Origin: Candidatus Nucleicultrix amoebiphila FS5
Lineage (GTDB): Bacteria > Pseudomonadota > Alphaproteobacteria > Caedimonadales > Nucleicultricaceae
Direction of reading: 5' to 3'
DNA length: 64,000 nt
Assembly (NCBI RefSeq): GCF_002117145.1
Contig: NZ_CP008743.1
Location: 744,001 to 808,000, forward strand
Shown: in pieces, positions 20,138-29,112 of the stretch
Numbering within the stretch: the stretch's first letter is position 1
Layout of the letters: the number at the start of each line of letters is the position of its first letter
Program-made: the position numbers and the translations under genes
The notes under the pieces: model-generated
Told to the model about the DNA's origin: nothing
Seen by the model: the letters and a program-made list of their open reading frames with translations, nothing else
Databases searched by the model: none

Positions 20138-20695
20138 TTATTGAACTGCCCGAACTTCGACAACTTCGGGAATATAATGTTTCAACATGTTTTCAATACC
20201 AGCTTTTAAGGTAGCCGATGATGAAGGACAGCCGGAACACGCGCCTTGCATGCGCAGATACAAAATACCATCAACAAACTTATCAAAAATAATATCGCCG
20301 CCATCCATAGCAACGGCAGGACGTACTTTACTATCAAGAAGATTTTTAATTTCCGCCACAATTTCTGAGTCCGGAACAACCATAACGTCTTCATTCTCTT
20401 CTGACGCTTGATTAATCACCACCTGATCATGGGTCAAAAAGTATTCCATGATCGCCCCTAATAGAGACGGTTTCAGGACCATCCAATCAAAATTTTCTGC
20501 ACGGGTAATGGTAATAAAGTCAGCTCCATAAAAAACGCCTGTAACTCCTTGAATGCCAAAAAGGTTTTTGGCCAAAAGTGATTTCTCCGCTGCTTCCACA
20601 TCGGGAAAGTCTGCTGTCCCCTTTGCCATGACTTCTCGGCCGGGAAGAAATTTTAAGGTTAGTGGATTTGGTGTTTCTTCTGTCTGAATAAACAT
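20138..20695 (-). CDS. nfuA: NifU-like Fe-S scaffold/carrier (NfuA type)
   Basis: Carries Fe-S clusters to target proteins. The N-terminal Nfu_N domain (MFIQTEETPNPLTLKFLPG...) is joined to a C-terminal NifU-like domain (from about 108) with the cluster-binding Cys153-x2-Cys156 in GACSGCPSSSATL. The 185 residues are typical of the alphaproteobacterial and mitochondrial Nfu1 form. A promoter-like pair lies upstream (20737-20765). ATG 20695 has AGAGGA just before it. Confidence 0.94.
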   Translation of the reverse strand: MFIQTEETPNPLTLKFLPGREVMAKGTADFPDVEAAEKSLLAKNLFGIQGVTGVFYGADFITITRAENFDWMVLKPSLLGAIMEYFLTHDQVVINQASEENEDVMVVPDSEIVAEIKNLLDSKVRPAVAMDGGDIIFDKFVDGILYLRMQGACSGCPSSSATLKAGIENMLKHYIPEVVEVRAVQ

Positions 20696-21022
20696 TGGTC
20701 CTCTTTCCTGAGTTACACTAAAAAATACACTTTGCTCGTTTATTCAAAAAGAAAACCAATGTCAACCATTCTTTTTAAGATCCTTAACAGATAACAAAAA
20801 ATTAAAGTAAATTTTTACAAAATAATGCGGACAAAGGCGTAGGGAATTTTAACTGTGAATAATTCCAATAATGACAAGGCTTTTCACTTTTATTTATTTT
20901 ATACTTTATAATTACTTTATTGTGATGTTTTTATGCTTTTGTTTTACGAGAACAAAAAGAAAAGGCTTAGGTTAAAAGGCGAGTAACCCTTACAAAAACG
21001 CTCCTCAAAACTTAAAAAATAC
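20696..21022. other. Intergenic, 327 bp
   Basis: AT-rich, with no ORF worth calling. It contains the promoter-like pair for nfuA. A small inverted repeat (GGTTA...TAACC, near 20971-20990) after rpiB might be a weak terminator on the minus strand. Confidence 0.5.
20737..20765 (-). promoter_or_regulatory. Sigma-70-type promoter for nfuA
   Basis: On the minus strand, -35 TTGACA (20760-20765), 17-base spacer, -10 TAAACG (20737-20742). This would start transcription about 35 bases before the nfuA ATG. The -35 is perfect and the -10 is weak. Confidence 0.5.
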
Positions 21023-21484
21023 TTAACAGGCCCTTTTATTCGTGGACTCGATTTCTTTAATGCGTTCAATTTGCTGAAGATTCCAATCATCTTCGCTATA
21101 GGGAGTAGAAAACCATGCTTCCAAAATTTCCCTTGCCACAGGCTTTGAAATGAGTCGCAAACTGAGGACAAGAACATTCGCATGATTCCAAGTTCTCGCT
21201 CCCTTCGCTGTTTCTGCATCTGCACAAAGGGCAGCACGCACATTCGGTATTTTATTGGCAGCAATGCAAGCTCCAGTACCAGTCCAGCAAAAAAGGATCC
21301 CCTCATCAGCTTTTCCTTCGGAAACAGCTTGCGCCAATTGAGCGCTTACGAGCGGCCAATCCACTTCTTTGGGCTGCTCTTTAAGAGCACCAAATGTCAC
21401 CACTTCATGGCCACGCTTTGCAATTTCTTCGATTATATAATGCGTAAGCGACGTTTTTTCATCACTGCCAATTGCTATTCTCAT
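21023..21484 (-). CDS. rpiB: RpiB/LacAB-family sugar-phosphate isomerase
   Basis: Likely ribose-5-phosphate isomerase B or a related aldose/ketose-phosphate isomerase. The fold is clear: MRIAIGSDE start, GILFCWTGTGACIAANKI phosphate/active-site loop, VRAALCADAETAKGARTWNHANVLVLSLRLI. The active site deviates from classical RpiB: the usual D-H pair near residue 9 is D-E, and the loop reads C-W-T-G-T-G rather than C-G-T-G-x-G. Substrate is therefore uncertain. ATG 21484 (153 aa) has AGAGGG before it and matches family starts; an upstream ATG at 21517 adds a non-conserved leader. Confidence 0.8.
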   Translation of the reverse strand: MRIAIGSDEKTSLTHYIIEEIAKRGHEVVTFGALKEQPKEVDWPLVSAQLAQAVSEGKADEGILFCWTGTGACIAANKIPNVRAALCADAETAKGARTWNHANVLVLSLRLISKPVAREILEAWFSTPYSEDDWNLQQIERIKEIESTNKRAC

Positions 21485-21558
21485 GCTTTTCCCTCTTGAA
21501 ATAACTCTTCTAAACACGATACTGTTTATTGTGACACTTTATAAAGAAGGAGTAAATC

Positions 21559-21702
21559 ATGACAACTTATTATTCAGATCGTTTCTTTCGATTTAGCAGC
21601 CGATTTAGCAAGACCTCAATGGTTACAAGCCTTTGGATTAATTTATTAAATTGGATGACAGCTTATGAAACACTCAAACCGAAAGACTCTCAAAACCCTT
21701 AA
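21559..21702 (+). CDS. Possible 47-residue small protein or leader peptide
   Basis: ATG 21559 with a strong ribosome-binding site (AAGGAG, 21547-21552, 6-base spacing) opens a 47-codon frame. It begins MTTYYSDRFFRFSSRFSK and ends KPKDSQNP at TAA 21700-21702. It overlaps the first 38 bases of the next gene in a different frame, so its translation could couple to or modulate that gene, which lacks an equally good site of its own. The peptide is basic and aromatic near its start. No family recognised. It could also be chance. Confidence 0.4.
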   Translation: MTTYYSDRFFRFSSRFSKTSMVTSLWINLLNWMTAYETLKPKDSQNP

Positions 21703-22615
21703 ATCTTTAATCATATCTCTTACGACCCTTTTCTTAATATCTTGCAACAAACCCACCCCTAAAAACACCATCGCCATCCTTCAAATTGTTGAGCATCAAG
21801 CACTTGATGAAGTGCGTTATCATTTCCTAGAAACTCTTTCAAAACACGGTCTTATACAAGGTGAAAACCTGAAAGTTATTTATCGTAATGCCCAGGGAAA
21901 TAGTGCTATTAATCAACAAATGACAAAAGATGTCCTGGCGGCCAATCCAGACTTAATTTTGACCATTAGTACCCCTTCAGCACAAGCAGCAGTCAACGCG
22001 ACAAAGAATCTCAATATCCCTATCGTCTTCGCAGCTGTCACAGATCCTGTAGGTGCCCATTTAATTAAAAACCTAAAGGCTCCTGAAGGCAACGTTACGG
22101 GAATCCTTGATGCTCCTCCCGTAGAAGCACAGTTGGATTATTTGAGAAAAGTAATCCCACATCTCAAAAACCTTGGGTTGCTTTATAATCCAGGAGAAAC
22201 GAATTCAGTGGCCATGATTAATGCAGCGAAAGTTTGGGCTCAGAAAAATTCTATACATATAGAGGAAGGCGCTATTACGACAACCAACGATATTAAAGCC
22301 GTCACTGACATGATCTTGCCTAAAATTGATGCTATTTATGTTCCTTTAGACAACACAATCGTTTCGGCTATGACCAGTCTTTCGGATTTAGCGACACATG
22401 CTAGAAAACCAGTATTTGCCGCCGATAGCGGCTCCGTTAAAAATGGCGCTGTTGCAGCTCTCAGCTATAGTTATGAAGATGTAGGAATTGAAGCAGGAAC
22501 TATGGCCTTAAAAATACTTGAGGGAACCCCTATCAAAGATTTGCCTGCTCATACACCTAAAAACTTGAAAGTCTTCATTAATAAGGAAAAATGGCAAACC
22601 TTAAAGCTGCCTTAA
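21665..22615 (+). CDS. ABC transporter substrate-binding lipoprotein (TrpX/PF04392-like)
   Basis: Periplasmic binding protein of the ABC_sub_bind family, members of which bind tryptophan or other small ligands. It has a lipoprotein signal (SLTTLFLISCNKP, Cys27). Two Rossmann-like lobes follow, with family patterns such as NPDLILTISTPSAQAA, IPIVFAAVTDPVGAHLI, GNVTGI and ARKPVFAADSGSVKNGAVAALSYSYEDVG. The 316 residues are normal. The usual permease and ATPase genes are not adjacent, so it is an orphan here. It may be translationally linked to the small ORF upstream. Confidence 0.85.
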   Translation: MKHSNRKTLKTLKSLIISLTTLFLISCNKPTPKNTIAILQIVEHQALDEVRYHFLETLSKHGLIQGENLKVIYRNAQGNSAINQQMTKDVLAANPDLILTISTPSAQAAVNATKNLNIPIVFAAVTDPVGAHLIKNLKAPEGNVTGILDAPPVEAQLDYLRKVIPHLKNLGLLYNPGETNSVAMINAAKVWAQKNSIHIEEGAITTTNDIKAVTDMILPKIDAIYVPLDNTIVSAMTSLSDLATHARKPVFAADSGSVKNGAVAALSYSYEDVGIEAGTMALKILEGTPIKDLPAHTPKNLKVFINKEKWQTLKLP

Positions 22616-22621
22616 CTCTTC

Positions 22622-22654
22622 AAAAGGGACCGTCTTAAGAAAAAGGCGGTCCTT
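22622..22654. terminator. Terminator between convergent genes
   Basis: AAAGG-GACCG ... CGGTC-CTTT with a 14-base loop lies between the binding protein gene (+) and ychF (-), touching the ychF stop. A and T runs on both sides allow use in either direction. Confidence 0.7.
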
Positions 22655-23754
22655 TAAACGTTAAAACGAAAATGGAAAACGTCACCATCTTTTACACGAT
22701 AGTCTTTGCCTTCTTGACGAAGCTTCCCTGCTGTTTTAGCGCCTTGCTCTCCTTTATATTGAACAAAGTCTTCAAAACTTATGGTCTCAGCACAAATAAA
22801 GCCACGTTCAAAATCGCTGTGAATAACACCCGCCGCTTCTGGAGCAAAAGCGCCTTGACGTACAGTCCAAGCGCGTGCTTCCTTCGGTCCAGCTGTAAAA
22901 AAAGTAATGAGATCTAAAAGCCCGTAGCCTGCTCTTATGATTTGAGACAATCCTGTTTCTTCTAAACCCAAGCTTTTCAAAAAATCTTTCTTTTCTTCTT
23001 CAGAAGATAGTAATGAAATTTCAGATTCAATGGCCGCAGAGATAATGACCACAGGAGCATTTTCGCTTTTCGCAAATGCCACAACTTTTTCAGTATGAGC
23101 ATTACCTGTTTTAGCTTCATCTTCTGCTACATTACAAACATAAAGAATAGGTTTTTGAGTAATCAACCCTAACTGTTTAAAGATGATTTTTTCTTCATCC
23201 TTTAATTCCACAGCTCTCGCTGGCTTGCCATCTTTGAGAACATCGTAAGCACGTTCCAGCAAATTTAAAGCCACCACTGCTTCCTTATCGCCGCTGCGTA
23301 CTTTTTTAGCCAGAGCTTGTTGACGACGCTCAATACTCTCAAGATCAGCAATCATCAATTCTGTGTTAATAATTTCAGCATCCCGTAATGGATCAACGGG
23401 GCCCTCAACATGAATGATATCATCATTTTCAAAGCAACGTAGAACATGTAAAATAGCATCTACTTCTCTAATATGACCTAAAAATTGATTGCCCAGTCCT
23501 TCTCCTTTACTGGCGCCACGGACCAACCCTGCAATATCAACAAATTCTAAAAAAGTTGGAAGCTCAACAGCTGATCCAGCCGTTTGAGCAATAAGTTTTA
23601 AACGAGGATCGGGCACTGCAACACGACCCGAATTAGGATCGATTGTGCAAAAAGGATAGTTGGCTGCTTGGGCAGAAGCGGTTGCCGTTAACGCATTAAA
23701 CAGGGTGGATTTTCCAACGTTGGGTAATCCCACAATTCCACAATTAAACCCCAT
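22654..23754 (-). CDS. ychF: Redox-regulated ATPase YchF (Obg family)
   Basis: Universally conserved P-loop protein of the Obg group that prefers ATP and binds ribosomes. It starts MGFNCGIVGLPNVGKSTLFNAL (G1). It has the G3-type DIAGLVRGASKGEGLGNQFL and the altered G4 position (YVCNVAED) typical of YchF, then a coiled-coil insertion and the C-terminal TGS-like domain (ARAWTVRQGAFAPEAAGVIHSDFERGFI). The 366 residues are standard. It follows pth by 20 bases in the run rplY-pth-ychF. Confidence 0.97.
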   Translation of the reverse strand: MGFNCGIVGLPNVGKSTLFNALTATASAQAANYPFCTIDPNSGRVAVPDPRLKLIAQTAGSAVELPTFLEFVDIAGLVRGASKGEGLGNQFLGHIREVDAILHVLRCFENDDIIHVEGPVDPLRDAEIINTELMIADLESIERRQQALAKKVRSGDKEAVVALNLLERAYDVLKDGKPARAVELKDEEKIIFKQLGLITQKPILYVCNVAEDEAKTGNAHTEKVVAFAKSENAPVVIISAAIESEISLLSSEEEKKDFLKSLGLEETGLSQIIRAGYGLLDLITFFTAGPKEARAWTVRQGAFAPEAAGVIHSDFERGFICAETISFEDFVQYKGEQGAKTAGKLRQEGKDYRVKDGDVFHFRFNV

Positions 23755-23774
23755 GAGTCCTCATCTTCGTTCGT

Positions 23775-24338
23775 TTATTTTAATCTTTGTGGCACAAGGC
23801 TCATAAATTTACTGAAATTACCTTCCACCAACAGCCCAAACTCGTCAACAATAGCCTCTATCAAAGGCTTTAACCACATATAATCAGCTTTAGAAAAGTC
23901 ACTTAAAACATACGGAGAAACAAAATCTCTCACCCCTGGATGCCCAATGCCAATACGCAACCGCCAATAGTCATTCCCTAAATGAGCATCTAAGCTTTTC
24001 AAACCATTATGCCCCCCATGACCACCCCCCTGCTTCATACGAATTTTACCAGGATCTAGGTCAAGATCGTCATGAATGACAACAATCTCATGAAGGGGTA
24101 TTTTATAAAAATTAGCTAACTCAGAAACAGCCGTGCCAGAAAGATTCATATAGGACAAAGGTTTAAAAAGATAAACTTTCTTTCCCTGAAAAGTTCCCTC
24201 TTGCACGATACCTTTAAATTTTGTCTTCGGCACTGAAAACTTGTGGGTCTGGGCCAAGGCGTCCACAACCATAAAACCTATATTGTGCCGGTTATTGTGG
24301 TATTGTTCGCCTGGATTCCCTAACCCCACGAAGAGCAT
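23775..24338 (-). CDS. pth: Peptidyl-tRNA hydrolase
   Basis: Releases tRNA from peptidyl-tRNA that has dropped off the ribosome. It has the family start MLFVGLGNPGEQYHNNRHNIGFMVVD, with the catalytic His in NRHNIGF. The substrate-binding Asn is in LSYMNLSG, and HDDLDLDPGKIRMKQGGGHGGHNGLKS follows. The 187 residues match. It sits 16 bases after rplY, the usual pairing. Confidence 0.97.
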   Translation of the reverse strand: MLFVGLGNPGEQYHNNRHNIGFMVVDALAQTHKFSVPKTKFKGIVQEGTFQGKKVYLFKPLSYMNLSGTAVSELANFYKIPLHEIVVIHDDLDLDPGKIRMKQGGGHGGHNGLKSLDAHLGNDYWRLRIGIGHPGVRDFVSPYVLSDFSKADYMWLKPLIEAIVDEFGLLVEGNFSKFMSLVPQRLK

Positions 24339-24354
24339 ATTCTAGAAAACCCGA

Positions 24355-25005
24355 TTACTCGGATTTGCTCTTATCTCCCTCTGCAGGAGCAGCAGTAGCT
24401 GCACCTTCTACAGGTGCAGCTTCAGTTTCAGCTTTTTGAATCGTTGGAGCCACGATTGTTGCAATGGTATTATCGCGATCCTTATGCGCAACACTAATGC
24501 CAGCAGGCAAATTCAAAGATTCAACGTGAATACCATGACCAATTTCAACACCCGTTAAGTCCACGGTCAAATGATCAGGAATATGATCGGCAGGACAAAC
24601 TAATTCCAGGTTGTGGAGAACGATATTCAAAACGCCACCGCGCTTTAAGCCTGGAGATTTATCTTCATTGATAAAGGTTACAGGCACAGCCACATTCACC
24701 TTGCTATCTTTACCAACTCTTAAAAAATCAATGTGAATTGGTCTATCCGTAACTGGATGCAACTGAACCTCACGTGCTAGCCCTCGCTCGCTTACATTAC
24801 CTATCTTTAAATCAAAAATATGCGTAAAGAACCCAGCATCATTTAAGCCTTTAACAACGTCACGCTCGTCAATTGCGAAGTTGACATTGTCCTTACCGGC
24901 CCCATAAATAACTCCTGGGACTAAACCTTGACGGCGCAAGGCTTGTGAACCTCCACGTCCAATGTTTTCCCGAGACTGAACACGCATTGTTGCTGTTGTC
25001 GTCAT
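24355..25005 (-). CDS. rplY: 50S ribosomal protein L25, Ctc form
   Basis: 5S rRNA-binding protein of the 50S subunit; the longer general-stress (Ctc/TL5) version. The N-terminal L25 domain (about 1-95) includes RRQGLVPGVIYGAG and QLHPVTDRPIHIDFLRV. The C-terminal beta domain (about 100-190) is followed by an Ala/Glu-rich tail (VEGAATAAPAEGDKSKSE). The ribosome-binding site AAGGAGAA precedes ATG 25005. It is first in rplY-pth-ychF. Confidence 0.95.
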   Translation of the reverse strand: MTTTATMRVQSRENIGRGGSQALRRQGLVPGVIYGAGKDNVNFAIDERDVVKGLNDAGFFTHIFDLKIGNVSERGLAREVQLHPVTDRPIHIDFLRVGKDSKVNVAVPVTFINEDKSPGLKRGGVLNIVLHNLELVCPADHIPDHLTVDLTGVEIGHGIHVESLNLPAGISVAHKDRDNTIATIVAPTIQKAETEAAPVEGAATAAPAEGDKSKSE

Positions 25006-25216
25006 TGCTTTTCTCCTTAAAAAAACCTTTGCTCATCCATTAAATCGTTGGGACAAATTTTGCAACCTATTTTTGATTAATAAGACAATAATTACGCATT
25101 TTAAACCAATTTAGACCATTCCATTGACAGTGATCGTTTAGTTTTAACCTATAGACCTTGATTAACAGACTGATGACATGAAAGGGCCTCTGCTTCGATA
25201 AAACCGACTTTTCCAA

Positions 25217-25245
25217 TTGACTTTTCTGTGTCTGCTTCCTATTTT
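25217..25245 (+). promoter_or_regulatory. Promoter-like element upstream of the MFS gene
   Basis: -35 TTGACT (25217-25222), 17-base spacer, -10 TATTTT (25240-25245). A transcript from here would carry a leader of about 120 bases that includes the hairpin at 25292-25314. Confidence 0.35.
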
Positions 25246-25291
25246 AAAATTATGAATTTAAAAATGTTCAGAATCATTATTTCTCAGATTA

Positions 25292-25314
25292 TTATCGGCC
25301 CTCGGCGCCGATAA
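25292..25314. other. 8-bp hairpin in the leader of the MFS gene
   Basis: TTATCGGC (25292-25299) pairs perfectly with GCCGATAA (25307-25314) around a 7-base loop. T-rich sequence begins about ten bases later, too far for a standard terminator, so its role is unknown. Confidence 0.4.
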
Positions 25315-25374
25315 ACCTTTCTTTTTTCAAAAAATATCGTATATCTCTCATTAAATTAAGAAACAGGATTTTGT

Positions 25375-26622
25375 ATGTCTTCTGTCCGTTTAAAAGCGCT
25401 TCCATGGCTTATGTGGTCTTTACCTCTCGCCTTTTTCGCTTATCAATTCATTTTACGTCTCTGGCCTAGTCTTTTAATGCAACAAATTATGGAGCAATTT
25501 TCCATTGAAGCCACGGCTTTCGGGTTCCTGTCAGCCATGTATTATTTTGGCTATGCGAGTATGCAAATTCCTGTGGCTATATTACTCGATCGTTATGGAG
25601 CCAAACTCATTATTGCTCTCTGTGCAATCCTATGCGGACTCTCAATCTTCCTCTTTACTTTTACGAACCAATGGGGACTTGCTCTTTTAGGTCGTTTCTT
25701 GATTGGCGCTGCTTCTGCTGTTGGGTTTTTAGGGGTATCTAAGGCCGTTTCTTTATGGTTTCCCTTAAATCGTTATTCTACCATGATTGGGCTAACATTC
25801 ACTTTTGGACTTTTAGGAGCGCTCTATGGAGGCAAGCCCGTCAATTATATGATTGATACCTTGGGCTGGCAAAAAGTCGCTAGCATTATTGCTTTATTTG
25901 GTATTGCGTTAGGTTGCTTTATCTTTATTTTTTTAAAAAACCCACCAACTGCTAAAATCCACAAAAATAAAATCACGCTGAAAGATTTACAAAAAACTCT
26001 AAAATCTCCAGCTCTCATTTGGCTCGCTGTCGCTAACTTATTAATGGTGGGCTCCTTAGAAGGCTTTGCCGATGTTTGGGGAATTAACTATCTTATATCT
26101 GCTTATAAACTTGAGAAAAGTCAGGCAGCCGGCTTGGTTTCGTTCATATTTATAGGTATGTTATTTGGAGGCCCCCTCCTCGCTTTCTTAAGTACACATT
26201 GGGGTGTGTACAAAGTGATCATTCTATGCAGCCTCGGTATGGCTGGCCTTTTTATCGGAATGCTTCTTGGCACCAGTACAATGAACACCTTTGGATTAAG
26301 CGCACTATTTTTTTGTATTGGTATTCTGAGTTGTTACCAAGTCTTAGTTTTTACAGCAGGGTCAAATCTCATGCCTGCAGCTTTACTAGGGGTAACAGTC
26401 GCTTTTTTGAATTGCATTAATATGTTAGGAGGATCTTTCTTTCATACGATCATTGGGTTCTTTATGGATCTCTTTTGGAGTGGGGATATGGCGAATGGTG
26501 CACGCGTATACACGACACAATCTTATGCTTATTCTTTGTTAACGATTCCCGTCTGCTCAATTTTTGGTGGCAGTATCGTTTATGGAATGCAGAAACTAAA
26601 AAGCTCCGCACTCACTACTTAA
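25375..26622 (+). CDS. Major facilitator superfamily transporter
   Basis: 12-helix secondary carrier, 415 residues. The first half has the MFS loop 2-3 signature in the form [21 protein letters not shown], then [25 protein letters not shown] in helix 4-5. A basic central loop ([19 protein letters not shown]) separates the two six-helix halves. The substrate cannot be told from sequence; many such carriers in intracellular bacteria move amino acids or organic anions. Its stop overlaps the convergent prs stop by 4 bases. Confidence 0.85.
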   Translation: MSSVRLKALPWLMWSLPLAFFAYQFILRLWPSLLMQQIMEQFSIEATAFGFLSAMYYFGYASMQIPVAILLDRYGAKLIIALCAILCGLSIFLFTFTNQWGLALLGRFLIGAASAVGFLGVSKAVSLWFPLNRYSTMIGLTFTFGLLGALYGGKPVNYMIDTLGWQKVASIIALFGIALGCFIFIFLKNPPTAKIHKNKITLKDLQKTLKSPALIWLAVANLLMVGSLEGFADVWGINYLISAYKLEKSQAAGLVSFIFIGMLFGGPLLAFLSTHWGVYKVIILCSLGMAGLFIGMLLGTSTMNTFGLSALFFCIGILSCYQVLVFTAGSNLMPAALLGVTVAFLNCINMLGGSFFHTIIGFFMDLFWSGDMANGARVYTTQSYAYSLLTIPVCSIFGGSIVYGMQKLKSSALTT

Positions 26623-27551
26623 TTAAAAAGACTAGAGACAGATTGTTCGGTCGCAATACGCTGTATAGTATCTCCTAAGAGGGGCGCTAAAGGAAGATAT
26701 TCAATCTTTTTTGAGCGTTCCTTAGTGTCATGCATATAAATACTATCGGTAATGGACAGCTTGCTTAGAGGTGACGTCTCTATTTTTTTCAGAGCTTCAC
26801 CCGAAAGCACCCCATGGGAAACGTATGCTTCAACCGTTGTTGCGCCTGCTTCTATAAGAGCACTTGCTGCATTACAAAGTGTTCCTGCAGAATCAACAAT
26901 ATCATCAATCAAAATACAATTGCGTCCAAGCACATCCCCAATCACGTTCATCACCTCTGAAACACCAGCGTGTTCTCTTCTTTTATCGATGATTGCAAGC
27001 TCAGCTTCAACACGCTTAGCCACAGAGCGTGCACGCACAACGCCTCCCACATCAGGAGAAACAATCACAAAGGATTTATCCTTAAAACGCTCTTTGATGC
27101 TATGACTAAACAATGGAGCGGTAAATAAATTATCAACGGGAATATCAAAAAACCCTTGGATTTGACCTGCATGCAAATCACAAGTAACAACACGATCGGC
27201 GCCCGCTTGAGTGATTAAGTTTGCCATGAGTTTTGCTGAAATAGGTGTTCTTGGTCCAGTTTTTCTATCCTGACGCGCATAACCAAAATATGGGACAACA
27301 GCCGTGATCCGTCTCGCCGACCCTCGTTTTAACGCATCCAATAAAATCAATAATTCCATCACATGATTATTGGCTGGATAAGAGGTAGATTGAATGACAA
27401 ACACATCTTCACCACGAACACTCTCATGAATTTCAACACTAATCTCGTGATCTGCAAAGCTTTTGACACTCGCTTTGGTCAATGCTATTCCTAATGTGCT
27501 GGCCACATTTTGAGCTAGAGGAAAATTGCTATTGCCGGTGATGAGTTTCAT
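26619..27551 (-). CDS. prs: Ribose-phosphate pyrophosphokinase
   Basis: Makes PRPP from ribose-5-phosphate and ATP for nucleotide, His and NAD synthesis. The 310 residues show [35 protein letters not shown], the [18 protein letters not shown] segment and the PRPP-binding loop [18 protein letters not shown]. It is a stand-alone gene converging on the MFS gene. In this window the RpiB-like enzyme could supply its substrate. Confidence 0.97.
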   Translation of the reverse strand: MKLITGNSNFPLAQNVASTLGIALTKASVKSFADHEISVEIHESVRGEDVFVIQSTSYPANNHVMELLILLDALKRGSARRITAVVPYFGYARQDRKTGPRTPISAKLMANLITQAGADRVVTCDLHAGQIQGFFDIPVDNLFTAPLFSHSIKERFKDKSFVIVSPDVGGVVRARSVAKRVEAELAIIDKRREHAGVSEVMNVIGDVLGRNCILIDDIVDSAGTLCNAASALIEAGATTVEAYVSHGVLSGEALKKIETSPLSKLSITDSIYMHDTKERSKKIEYLPLAPLLGDTIQRIATEQSVSSLFN

Positions 27552-27655
27552 CGTTAGATCTTTAGTTTATATTTGGCTTCTTCTCTTGAAAATTAGCAAT
27601 GTTTCAAGAAATTGTAAACGTGTTTAACTCATTATACTTAGGGTAGTTATAGCTC

Positions 27656-28450
27656 ATGGTCCTTAGAAAAAATTTTATTTTTGGTTTCTTATTTTGCGCT
27701 CTTTTTGGACTCACTGGTTGTGGTGACAGCAGTGACAAAAATAAAATTCGAGAAGTCAAAGGTCTTGAAAAGACTCTTACCATGGTTACGTCAGCTGATA
27801 ACCCACCCTACGAATATTTTGAAGGAGGGGATGCTGGAAAAATCATTGGCTTTGACATTAATCTCGTTCAAGAAATTGCACAATACCTTGGCATTAAAAT
27901 TGAAGTTGAAGATCGTGATTTTAATGGCCTTATTTCTTCCGTGCAATCAGGCCGAGCTGATTTAGCCATGGCTTCCTTAACAATTACTCCTGAGCGTGCT
28001 CAGAATGTGGATTTCTCAACTTCATACATTCGTAATCAAGTTGCTATTGTTATAAAATCTGAACATCCTGAAATTACTGCCGACAATATCGCGGGGAAGA
28101 AAATTGGTGTTCAGCTTGGTACTCCCCATGATGAAGTCCTCCAAAAGCTGGCCCCTAAGGGAGAAGTGAAAATAGTACACCTCAATAAACTTGGAGAATT
28201 AATTCAAGAAGTAAGAGCTGATAGGATTGATGGCGTTATGATGGATCTACGACCTGCTATCGCTTATGTTCAGAGAAACAAAGATTTGAAATATGTACAC
28301 ATCAGACAAGGAGATACCGAAACGGGTATTGCCTTTGCAAAGGGATCTCCTTGGGTTGCTAAATTTAATGAAGCTATTGAAGCATTAAAGAAAAATGGCA
28401 CAATTGATCGTTTGGTTGAAAAATGGCTGCAATCCAAGGATAAGATGTGA
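27656..28450 (+). CDS. Polar amino acid ABC transporter, substrate-binding lipoprotein
   Basis: Family 3 solute-binding protein. The lipoprotein signal ends in LFGLTGCGD (Cys22). The mature part shows LTMVTSADNPPYEYFEG, GFDINLVQEIAQYLG, FNGLISSVQSGRADLAMASLTITPERAQNVDFSTSY and IGVQLGT, as in ArtJ/HisJ/GlnH. The 264 residues are normal. It is followed with a 4-base overlap by the permease and then the ATPase, so the importer is complete. The ligand (Arg, His, Gln or similar) cannot be fixed. Confidence 0.92.
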   Translation: MVLRKNFIFGFLFCALFGLTGCGDSSDKNKIREVKGLEKTLTMVTSADNPPYEYFEGGDAGKIIGFDINLVQEIAQYLGIKIEVEDRDFNGLISSVQSGRADLAMASLTITPERAQNVDFSTSYIRNQVAIVIKSEHPEITADNIAGKKIGVQLGTPHDEVLQKLAPKGEVKIVHLNKLGELIQEVRADRIDGVMMDLRPAIAYVQRNKDLKYVHIRQGDTETGIAFAKGSPWVAKFNEAIEALKKNGTIDRLVEKWLQSKDKM

Positions 28451-29112
28451 TTTTCCATTTTGAGCAAATCCGTCCAGACCTTCCCTATATACTTGAAGGT
28501 ACTTTTGTAACCTTAGAGTATGCAGGATTATCGGCTTTATGTGGCTTTATATTAGGCAATTTTTTAGCTATTTTTAAGATTTCTCAGAATAGATTGCTAA
28601 GGGGTTTTGCCTATCTATACACTTCTATTTTTAGAGGTACGCCGCTTTTGGTGCAATTATCCTTAATCTATTACGCCACGCCTGAACTTTTAGGGTATAA
28701 AATAAGCGCCTTTCAAGCAGGGATTTTAGCTTTTTCCTTAAACTCAGCTGCCTATGTGTCTGAAACAATTCGCGCCGGCATACAAGCCATCGATCGTGGT
28801 CAATTTGAAGCCTCAGCTGCTTTGGGGATTTCTCATTTGACAACTCTTAAGAGTATTATTTTACCTCAAGCCATTAAGAATATTCTTCCGGCCTTGGTTA
28901 ATGAGAGCATTGATCTTGTAAAAGAATCTGCCCTTGTTTCAGTCATCGGAGAGTTGGATCTTTTGCGGCGGGCAAATATTGTTTCAGCGAAAACGTATCT
29001 CTTTTTTGAGCCCCTAATGATTGTAGCCGTTATTTACTATGTCATTGTTATGATTCTAACCTATGTTTCTAAACATATTGAAAAGTGGATGAGACAAAGT
29101 GATTCGCATTAA
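28447..29112 (+). CDS. Polar amino acid ABC transporter, permease
   Basis: Inner-membrane subunit of the HisMQ type; 221 residues with about five hydrophobic segments. FRGTPLLVQLSLIYYATP matches the family start. The ATPase-docking EAA loop is EASAALGISHLTTLKSIILPQAIKNILPALVNE. The start is GTG 28447, overlapping the stop of the binding protein (GTGA). The overlap of 14 bases with the ATPase gene downstream points to coupled translation. As a single permease it should form a homodimer. Confidence 0.93.
   Translation: MIFHFEQIRPDLPYILEGTFVTLEYAGLSALCGFILGNFLAIFKISQNRLLRGFAYLYTSIFRGTPLLVQLSLIYYATPELLGYKISAFQAGILAFSLNSAAYVSETIRAGIQAIDRGQFEASAALGISHLTTLKSIILPQAIKNILPALVNESIDLVKESALVSVIGELDLLRRANIVSAKTYLFFEPLMIVAVIYYVIVMILTYVSKHIEKWMRQSDSH

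Larger units (their letters stand above)
25006..25374. other. Divergent intergenic region, 369 bp
   Basis: AT-rich DNA between rplY (-) and the MFS gene (+), with no ORF to report. It holds a promoter-like pair (25217-25245) and a hairpin (25292-25314, TTATCGGC with GCCGATAA). A TTGACA at 25124-25129 lacks a well-spaced -10 partner. Confidence 0.5.

Noticed and set aside
20944-21306. 120-codon ORF overlapping rpiB on the same strand in another frame
   Set aside because: Shadow frame of rpiB; its translation shows no conserved pattern.
25124-25155. TTGACA...TATAGA promoter in the rplY-MFS gap
   Set aside because: The spacer is 20 bases, too long for a normal promoter; the pair at 25217-25245 is better spaced.
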